Of a stretch of DNA of 64,000 bases, positions 56,291 through 64,000 are shown in pieces. Source of the DNA: Acanthosepion esculentum. Taxonomy: Eukaryota; Mollusca; Cephalopoda; Sepiida; Sepiidae. Each line of letters starts with the position of its first letter. The stretch's first letter is position 1. Below the pieces are notes generated by a model. That model was not told the origin of the DNA. It worked only from the letters and a program-made list of their open reading frames with translations, and made no database searches. The translations under genes and the position numbers were made by a program. The stretch spans positions 54,819,746 through 54,883,745 of the forward strand of contig OZ038479.1 in the NCBI GenBank assembly GCA_964036315.1, given 5' to 3'.

Positions 56291-57340
56291 TTTTGAAAAT
56301 GTAATGGATTTAACAAATAGATTTTGTTGCTTCTCATGCAAGTCAGTATTTGATAAATTTCTCATTTAGTAATAAATATTATAACATACAATCCATATTT
56401 TTATTAAGTATATAAGTGAACTTTCTTATGAAATATAAGAAGAAATTTCAACAAAAATTCACGACTAAAATGTAAGAATCTATATTTTCACTGCAATTTG
56501 CATTGAAAGCATAAGGGCAAAACACAGCACAAGAGAAAATATAATGCGTATTAACTCCATGGAGCCCTGTTAAAAATTTATACATGCAGATGCGAACAGG
56601 TGAAATCAAAAGATTTAGGGTTTTATTTTTTGTACATGAATGAAATAAAGCCATATATTTATGGATGAAGTAAATATAGATTTCGACTTATTTTATATAA
56701 CTAAATTATTAAGAAAACTTCTTTTCAGGTCCTTTGAATGCAACGTGTTAAAACATTTGAGATATTTGCTTGAAGTGAACACATTATTATATGAACAAAA
56801 TTTCACAGTTTTTGATCTTTATGCGCAGTTGTTAATTTTATTCTAATTGTCAATATGACCAGCAATGAGCAACACTAAAGCAGACAGAGCAGGAGCAAAT
56901 AAACATATTTGCTTTAACATTGTCAGAAAAGTACATACATACACATGATGACACTTGGTAATTGTATGATACACAAAATATAAGATGGTGAGTGTGTTTC
57001 TATTTCTGACCTTCCCATCATCTAAAGATTCAATGTGACCAGAGATAAACAAGCCTAAAGCAGACAAGGCAAGATCAAATAAATATATTTGCATTAACAC
57101 TGTCAAAAATGCACTACAGTTGCATACAATGACAGTTTCATTGTGTTCACCTGATCTCACGTTATTTCGTGCCTGAAGAAACCTCCAACTTAAGTTGTTC
57201 CAGAAGCCTTGTCCAGACTTAATCACAATGGACAAAGTGTCACAAAATATTCAGAGAACGGTTGATAACTGCATGACAAATATATTTCCACATGAAGAAT
57301 ATATATTTCTGCCTGAAGAAATGATAAAGGTATGTCCCAA
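56291..57340 (+). other. 3' flank of ZNF D with internal duplication
   Basis: Shared in reverse with 8650-9560 and 40880-41740. A unit of about 185 bp is present twice (about 56846-56960 and 57027-57140: CAATATGACCAG / CAATGTGACCAG, CTAAAGCAGACA, CAAATAAA.ATATTTGC.TTAACA). The 130-codon minus frame across both units is read from this duplication and has no recognised family. The end (57145-57330) recurs at 62290-62480. Confidence 0.55.
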
Positions 57341-57539
57341 TCCTCATAAATATGTTTGACACAGATTTAGTTCATTTGTAAAAAACACTCTTTAGGTCTC
57401 AAATAATATTACAAAATAAAGTTAAGTTTTTGTCTTAATACATTGTCATAAATTAACATTTTCATCATGTGACCCTATTTGGTTTAGAAAGAAAACATTA
57501 TTACTAAATATTTTTTTTTTTTTTTTTTGCTTTTTAAAA

Positions 57540-57650
57540 CATTTTTAGTTAAATACTTTTTTTGATGTGAACAACAAAGATTTAAAGGCATTTTAAGCCT
57601 TTAGATCTTTGTTGTTCACATTAAAAAAATCTATTTAACTAAAAAAATGT
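57540..57650. repeat. Inverted repeat, ~50 bp arms
   Basis: Left TTAGTTAAATACTTTTTTTG, GATGTGAACAACAAAGATTTA and AAAGGC; right the near-complement GCCTTTAGATCTTTGTTGTTCACAT and TTTAACTAA, ~7 bp loop. The arm sequence TTTTTTAATGTGAACAACAAA also occurs singly at 39895 in the ZNF B flank. Confidence 0.8.
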
Positions 57651-57959
57651 TATAAAAAGTCATGAAAAAACATGTTCAAAATGTCTAACACCTCTGATAA
57701 TATCCTCAGAGATTGCTATATGTCTTCATTATACCAATATGTGAGGCATACAGGGACCAACAGTAAGCAACATACAAAAGTGAATCAAAGAAAAGGACTA
57801 CAGCAATGATCAAGGGTCTCAGCAACTTTTATCAACATTTAATTTGTTTAAGTTAAATCGTTTATCATCAATTATAATAATATACATTGTGTATCTGTTT
57901 ATTTTTCTTAAAAAAAAACTGAACACATGGAATGATTTAATGCTATTTAAAAGCAGTCA

Positions 57960-59060
57960 TTTTTTGTTTTTTTCATCTCTGCGAAGGTTAGAATAATTCA
58001 GTGCTGAAACAACAATAAAAAGAAATACACATTGGCGAAATTCGGAGACACTGAATAGAGATGGCAGAAATGTCTTACATTGTCAAATGCAATGCATAGT
58101 TTTTGCAAAAGAAATTAATTCTTGCAGTTACTCATTCCAATGTCACTCATTAAGAAAGAGAAGATCCTCGTTGCAGAGTTGGAAATTTCTCCTGATCATG
58201 TAAAAGGAAATCTTAAATTTTCATCCTATTTTAACATATTTTAACAAAGAACTCCTACACCTTCAGATTTTCCACGTAATTTTTTGCTTGTATGGCTGAA
58301 AAGCTGAACACCTCTGAATAAGAATATGTTTCTATTTTAAGATCAGCCTTTTTTTTATGCACCAGCTTACTGATTCTTATACAAACCAATTTTCTTGTCA
58401 GAATAAAATTTCTATGTTGACTTTAAATTCTAGCAGGCATACCAAATTGTATTAAGCATGGAGACGGCTAGTAATTACATTTTTACTTCAGTGACATGTA
58501 CACTGGGAAACTCTTTTGTTACTACATTGTGTTAAGACAATGTGCTCTCTGTGTAGAAATTAAGAAAGTAGAAGTAGATCAACTACATTGTTGGCCTCAT
58601 AGGCACCTCTTCATTTATGCCTTTATTCTTTTTTTTAGAAAAGAAACATCAGTCTCCATACAAGGTGGGACTTAACGAGATTCAGAAACAACAGAGAATT
58701 TCTTTAAACCAAAGGCGATGAGTGATGATAGAAAAATCATCAGTTCTAGTGGTGAAGTCTTATAAATTAAGTCACTAAAATTAGTTCTAGCAGGCATGTG
58801 ATAGTATAGTTTGATAGTATACCAAGAGAGATGTGACACTATTAAGACACTGGGTGAGTTAAGAGATGAGGTAGGATTTTATTAAAATTCAGAAAGTTTG
58901 TTTTCTTCCATGAATAAACCATGAAAAACGGGAATAGCACTGACTTGAAGTAAAATTATTATTTTAATTTATTATTTTGAGGAATCGAGCTGAAAATGAC
59001 ATCTAGATAATTTAAACCCATGAGGGATGGGGAGAGGTGGTGTAATAATATTCAAATCAG
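57960..59060 (+). repeat. Repeat unit Y-X (partner 37190-38420)
   Basis: Block Y at about 57970-58470 and block X at about 58530-59050, each matching the other locus with few differences, but in the opposite order. In X here the stretch holding AACAACATCTACTCTC is missing. Confidence 0.8.
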
Positions 59061-59959
59061 TGGAGGGTTTTACTTAGAGCCAAAATGGAGACATTGATCG
59101 ATATTTAAAATGCAGATTATGGAAAATTTCCCGCAGACCCTAAATCAAGAAGGGAAGTCGGTCAAGAGATAAAATGATGGCTTCTGACTGATTCCTTTGT
59201 ATACTTGAAAGCCATCTGGTAAATTTCATGATCAAGGCTAGGTTAAGGAATTTTGCCGATGAGCAGTAAAATGATAATATTTTTAAGGTTTTTGGGAAGG
59301 AAGGCAAAATTAAAAAATTTGTTTTATTTACTTGTCAAAAGAAGGAGAAAGTACAAATCTTGAAAGAAATTTCATTTCTTTAGATAATAACCAAATCTTG
59401 AGTATCATAAGCCATAGTTTTGCTGAAGAAGATATCGACCAAAACAGCTGGTAATTGTCTATGGTTGAGGAATTTCATTAATGATAATTAAAATGAATAA
59501 TTTGAAGCTAAGCCATGCCTGTTCACCCATACAGTCAAAAAATCATATTTGTCAAAATGACAACCGAAGTGAAAGGCCTAGGTAGAATTCCAAGGGAGGT
59601 GGAGGAATTACCTATGCACCTTGGGCAGTATTGGTATGAGGTAGTTATGTACTGTACCTATGAACACTAATGGGTATGGCCCAATCCTTATAAATACGTT
59701 GGACACTATTGTAAGTGGAGGGTAATATGCTGTCTAATTAGCCTATTGCCTATTTTTTCATTAGCGGAATTACGACCAGCGTTACTGCTTTTGAGAAGTG
59801 ACTGTTTGAATTGATAAGTTTATTTTTTGTTACTTTTGATTTTCTAAAACCGTTTTCAATTTTTTCAGTTTTTGGTTGTTTTTGGTACATATTATTATTT
59901 ATACACTTTTTTCGTTTCTTTTCTGTTTCTTTTCTGTTCGTATTTTGACCCTCCCGCTG
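59061..59959. other. No gene seen
   Basis: Intergenic. A word GGTATGGCCCAATCCTTATAAATACGTTGGACAC (two parts of it, GGTATG.CCCAATCCT and ATAAATA.GTT.GACAC) is shared with 57330-57367. No coding region recognised. Confidence 0.35.
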
Positions 59960-61890
59960 TTTTTATTTACCGAAAAGGTGACAGGGGCCAAGATAAACTG
60001 CGACAAGTCGTCCGGCTTGCAGTTAGGTGCCTGGAAGGGGGTCGATCTTCCGGGCTGCTTCGGTTGGACGAACGGTCCTATCGGCATTCATGGAGTGTGG
60101 TTTGGACCCGACCTCAAGCTGGAGAAAAATTGGTCTGAAGTACGAGGAAAGGTCGACGCTGCCGGTCAGACGGCGTCGACGGAGGTTGTCCGTGAAGAGT
60201 AGGGCGTAGGCGTGTGCTACATACGTTTTCCCGATTGTCCTTTATCGATTGTCCGTACTCCCGCTCTGTAAAGACAATAGGAAGCCGCTCGAGCGCTCGC
60301 TATCCTCCGTTTTGTGCAGGGGACGCAAGCATCAGGTCGACAGAGCAATCTGTGCACAACGTCCGTGTGATGGGGGGCTGCGAATGCCACACGTGGCGAG
60401 CCACAAACTTGCCTCGAGGTTGGCCTTCCTCCGCCGCGCATTAACAGGAGATTCGATTATGGCGGGGATTGTTAGGGACGCGTTCCCTTGCCTTGCTATC
60501 ACCCCCCCCCCCCATCTCGCGGATTGAGCTCCGTCGTAAACCGCGGGATCAATCGGATTTCCTTGACGATCATTCCTCGGTCCAGTGACCTTTCACAGCC
60601 TAGGAAGGTCTTCTATCATTATTTTGTGGAGGGGGTCGCGAAGGATCCTCTGCGTGAGCGGCTCAACTTGTTGGAGGTGGAGTTTCGCTCTTTCTGGTCT
60701 TGGGCGCCAGCGGCGGATTGCCTCAATAACCCTGAGTTTTCGCTTATCTGGCGATTGGCTCGGAATCGGCTTCCTCTCAATGGCAAGGCCTTCATATGGG
60801 GCTTGGCGGATTTGTCAGACTATGAACGGTGTGACCTTGGTTTAGAAGAAACGGCTTCGCACGCCTTCTACCATTGTCATTGGGTCCGCCCCTTATGGGA
60901 CCATGTCGGCGAGTTGACGGCTCGTCTCGCTCCCGAAAAGCTCGTACTCATTGATCGCGCATACTCGTGTGACAATGTGTCGCTCCCATATTCTGCTGTG
61001 AAACAGATGGTGTTTCTTACGCTGCTGGCTACGGCTCGAATTGTGATTTGTACGACACGACAGGAGGAAGTCTTGCGAGGCAACCGTCTATCTCATCAGG
61101 ATCTAATCCGATTCTTTGAGCATCAGCTCAAGATGGAGATTAGAACTGATAGAAAACGCTTACATTTGACAGTCTTCAGCGAAAGGTGGGTGACTGAGGC
61201 GAGCTTGGTTCTTCTAGGTCAACCTACGTCACATCGGGGTTGTTTCCTGCGGAGCCCTCTCCTTGGTTAGATTAGACAAGCTTTTGTGTACCTAGTTAAT
61301 GTGAATGTTGTTCCTGACCTGTTCCCGGATGTCTCTTTGATTATGATCCAAGTTGAGATTCCCAACCTCCCTAGTTTGTTTTGGCCCCCTTTTTATCTCG
61401 AGTGGATCAGCTTTTTATTTCCCATGTCCGTATATTTTCTCCTTTCCCACTCCCTTAGCGAGAGAGCCTCTTGATTTTGTCCAATGGGCAGAATACAACG
61501 GCCTCTCATTTTGAGGGTTAGACGGGCCCTACTAACATCAGTTATGTTTAGTTTGATTTGTGTTAATATTTTAGTTTGTTATTGGGTTCGTCTCCCTCCC
61601 CTCTGATTTTATTCATCCATAAATTTTTAAGTACAAATTTTATAATCATTAAATTTTCATGGGATGGGGTGCGTTTTGTAGGACCCCCTCGAGAGGATGC
61701 AGTATTATGGTGTATGGAGGATTGATTGGTGACGGACGGGTTTTTGTGGTGAATGAGCAAATTGTAACGAGTGAATGGGTCGTGAATCGGATTAGCTAGG
61801 TATAATATAGTGACGACCGGCCTCAACCCCCCCCCCACTCTGGCCACGTGTTGTAATTGTATTTTAATTACAATAAATATCAATACGCTG
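59960..61890 (+). pseudogene. 5'-truncated Tx1/L1-like LINE, frame-broken
   Basis: GC-richer than its surroundings. The coding part begins inside RT at EKVTGAKINCDKSSGLQLG and continues IHGVWFGPDLKLEKNW. After a frame change at about 60165 come a TAG (60207), GGLRMPHVASHKLASRL and AFLRRALTGDSI. After a second change in a C run (about 60501-60512), the 3' frame (60488-61270) gives FSLIWRLARNRLPLNGKAF and then ERCDLGLEETASHAFYHC, a zf-RVT-type Cys/His motif usual near the C-terminus of such polyproteins. A 3' UTR follows to about 61870, ending near TTGTAATTGTATTTTAATTA. The upstream endonuclease and most of RT are missing, the typical result of incomplete reverse transcription. A more decayed copy is at 35700-36960. 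Confidence 0.8.
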
Positions 61891-62485
61891 TCTAAGTAGT
61901 CCACCACTAGCAGTGGTTTATCTACTTCACACCGCTGGCAAGTATTGAATTTTGTTAATGTTATTAACATTACCATTTCATTTCCAAACTCTGTTTTGGT
62001 TATTCCGTATTAAGTAACCTTTTCTAGGTAACAACAGGTACCAATACGAGAAGGAAGGATTTAGGGTGGACTGATATTCTGCTACCACTACTCTTTGGAG
62101 GAGTGGCCTCTCCAAGACTGGGCATGCAATTAATTTCTCGGAGTCAAACAAAGAACTCTCTGTGGAAATTAGGGTTATCACCAAAATCCCAAACCACATC
62201 AGTTCCCATACCAGTTTTGGACAGAGGTTCATATAAGCAAAAAAGACGAAGCGACCAACATAACAGTTATAACAGACCCCAGATGAGAGACGATTGCTTC
62301 ACCTGATCTCACGTGATTTCCTGCCTGAAGAAACCTCCCACCTAAGTTGTTCCAGAAGCCTTGTCCAGACTTATTCACAACGGACAAAGTGTCACAAAAT
62401 ATTCAAAGAGGGGAGGGTCGATAACTCTGCATGACGAATATATTTCCGTATGAAGAATATATATTCCTGCTTGAAGAACCGATAA
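61891..62485. other. Repeat-derived, no gene recognised
   Basis: 62290-62480 repeats 57145-57330 (CACCTGATCTCACGT, GAAGCCTTGTCCAGACTTA, GACAAAGTGTCACAAAATATTC). The part before it has moderate complexity and an 84-codon minus frame without recognised family. Confidence 0.5.
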
Positions 62486-63150
62486 TGTGTACTACTATGG
62501 TGATTATCATCACCATCATACACATACATACATACAGATCATACAAGCATTCATTGGCTAATCTCCTCAAAACTAGCTCACTGATTGGTCAATTCCGACC
62601 AATCAGATCGCCTGCATGCGAGGAATTATATTTCCTGCACACTAAGCAGGGAGCCTGTCATGGGATACACCACAATATATAAACAAAACACGAGTATGCC
62701 TTCTCTCTCCGTTTTATCTTTCGTCTCCTTCCTTGCTGTCAAAATGTGATCTTCAAGAATTCTCGTCTTGACCTTGCGGTCAGATGTTAAAGAACATTAC
62801 CAACATTCACGCAAGTACAAACTCTTAACTCTTCTAAACTCTACCAACTTTTCCAATTCACATTTCCTAACATGCAACAAGAACTTTATTCTTCTAAAAC
62901 TACAGTTTAATAATTAATTCAACTTCGTGAGCTCCGGTACAAATATTTCCCAAGTCTAAGAGACGTAATTCTATCAAACCTTTAGCTTATATGCATATAC
63001 ATCAAAACACAAATAAATTCAAATGTTGTTTTGAACCATTACATTCTTTCTTGTATTTTATGCTACGTGCTATTTTACGTCAAATATAAATTGCATGTGA
63101 CCGCCAAATTTTGTTTTTCTTGTGTCAACAACGGGTGACCACCATATGGG
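62486..63150 (+). mobile_element. LTR-like element with CCAAT palindrome
   Basis: Its left edge is set by comparison with 57330: shared sequence stops at GAAGAA, and TGTGTACTACTATGG begins at 62486. It holds CATACATACATACA, AAGCATTCATTGG, the palindrome CTGATTGGTC...GACCAATCAGATCGC (62579-62611) and an ATATATAAAC box (about 62676). A TC/CA-rich leader follows, as at 5730-6370. The right end is not certain. Confidence 0.45.
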
Positions 63151-64000
63151 AAATTTGAGTGTCTTTTTGCGATGAAAAAACACATTGGATTGGAATTTCT
63201 TGATAAAATCAGATAATTGTCAGATTGTAATGAAATTTATTTTAAACGTTTCCTTTTTTTTTAATATTTTTTTTCCTCGTCATTTAAGAAATTTCGAGAA
63301 TTTTTTCTGTAGCCCTTCTTAAGAATAAGTTCTTCGCAAATAAATCAATATTCAATAGAGAAAATCTGCATATATCATAAAAGAAAAACATTACTTAATT
63401 AGAATTGCTTTTAGTTTTAAGGGACACTGTTGTCTTAAGAAAAAAAATCGATGAATAATTAATTTTTAACAAGAAATTTTTCATTATTTCCAAATTTAAT
63501 TAGAATATAAAACTTTTTTTTTTTTTATTGATTTGTATCGGTCAACTGATATTGCTATTAAATAAATAAAATTGATTTATTTACTAATTGGAAAAGCTTA
63601 CTTACTACAATTCAGCAATTTAAATACTTTAAACTTTTTTATATATTTTTTTAACTACCCAGTAATTGAAAAGATATGACTCATACAACTTGGATTTTAT
63701 CTAAATCTTTATTTACCACATGCTAAAGCTAACACTAAACACAAGAGCTAATTAACACACGGCAATAGGAGTGTGCTTGTCGTCAGGCGACGACCAGTAT
63801 ATCAACATGATGTTGATAGAAGTATTAATTACAGTAATGGTAATCTTTAAAATTTTAAGCATTTTTATTGATTTTTAGTTACTTTAGCTTTCCTTTATAG
63901 TTTTCTTTTATTTACGATGCCTGTTGAGAAAATGTGAGAAAATTATCAATAAATTTTACCTTTAACGATAATGTCGTGTATGGACGCCCGTATTTACAAG
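63151..64000. repeat. Inverted family II / ZNF flank fragment
   Basis: In reverse it resembles the blocks at 13300 and 29900 and then the upstream flanks near 12300-12470 (ATTATCAATAAATTTTA, GTATGGACGCCCGTATTTAC at the window end). No gene seen. Confidence 0.5.

Overview
The window looks like a piece of a mollusc genome, most likely an octopus-type cephalopod. It is AT-rich, almost gene-free, full of old transposable elements, and its only host-type coding sequence is a family of near-identical C2H2 zinc-finger (ZNF) arrays with the linker [18 protein letters not shown], as in the large ZNF expansions of cephalopods. The species is inferred from style, not proved. No rRNA, functional tRNA, CRISPR or bacterial-type operon was seen.

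Three ZNF loci are present: A (minus, about 9.6-11.3 kb, 11 fingers), B (minus, about 41.7-43.2 kb, 8 fingers) and D (plus, about 54.3-56.3 kb, 9 intact fingers behind a decayed 5' half). Each array sits in one exon behind a recognisable splice acceptor. Each carries decayed fingers both upstream and downstream of the open part. The flanks are shared, so the three loci are segmental duplicates. A fourth duplicate (C, about 25.6-27.5 kb) kept the upstream flank but has no array, and a further flank fragment lies at about 17.4-17.7 kb.

A second set of duplicated AT-rich blocks (about 12.8-16.5, 29.8-33.8 and 47.1-49.6 kb, with inverted pieces at about 24.6-25.3, 34.8-35.7, 50.0-51.0 and 63.1-64 kb) separates the ZNF units. 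Because these paralogous blocks lack some insertions, they act as empty sites and date them: a 1.27 kb LTR-like element at 14.5 kb, a 714 bp LTR-like element at 16.5 kb, a poly(A)-tailed retroposon at 33.8 kb and a retroelement nuclease relic at 32.5 kb.

The best-defined element is a nearly complete Ty3/Gypsy LTR retrotransposon (19033-24495). It has 286 bp LTRs differing at 4 sites by eye, a CTTAG target duplication, a polypurine tract, and gag, zinc-knuckle, protease, RT, RNase H and integrase regions, but these are split by four frame breaks and one in-frame stop. Other elements are a Tigger/pogo-like DNA transposon (1285-2792), LINE remnants at 3.05, 35.7 and 59.96 kb, tRNA-type SINE pieces, LTR-like elements with a palindromic CCAAT motif, several fold-back or MITE elements, and a permuted ~1.2 kb repeat unit (37.2-38.4 and 58.0-59.1 kb).

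Functionally, the only plausible host products are the zinc-finger proteins of loci A and B, presumably sequence-specific DNA-binding proteins. I found no convincing new multi-gene system. The most interesting signals are the shared ancestral lesions in the ZNF family, the rearranged leader and frame-break pattern of the young retrotransposon, and the CCAAT-palindrome LTR family.
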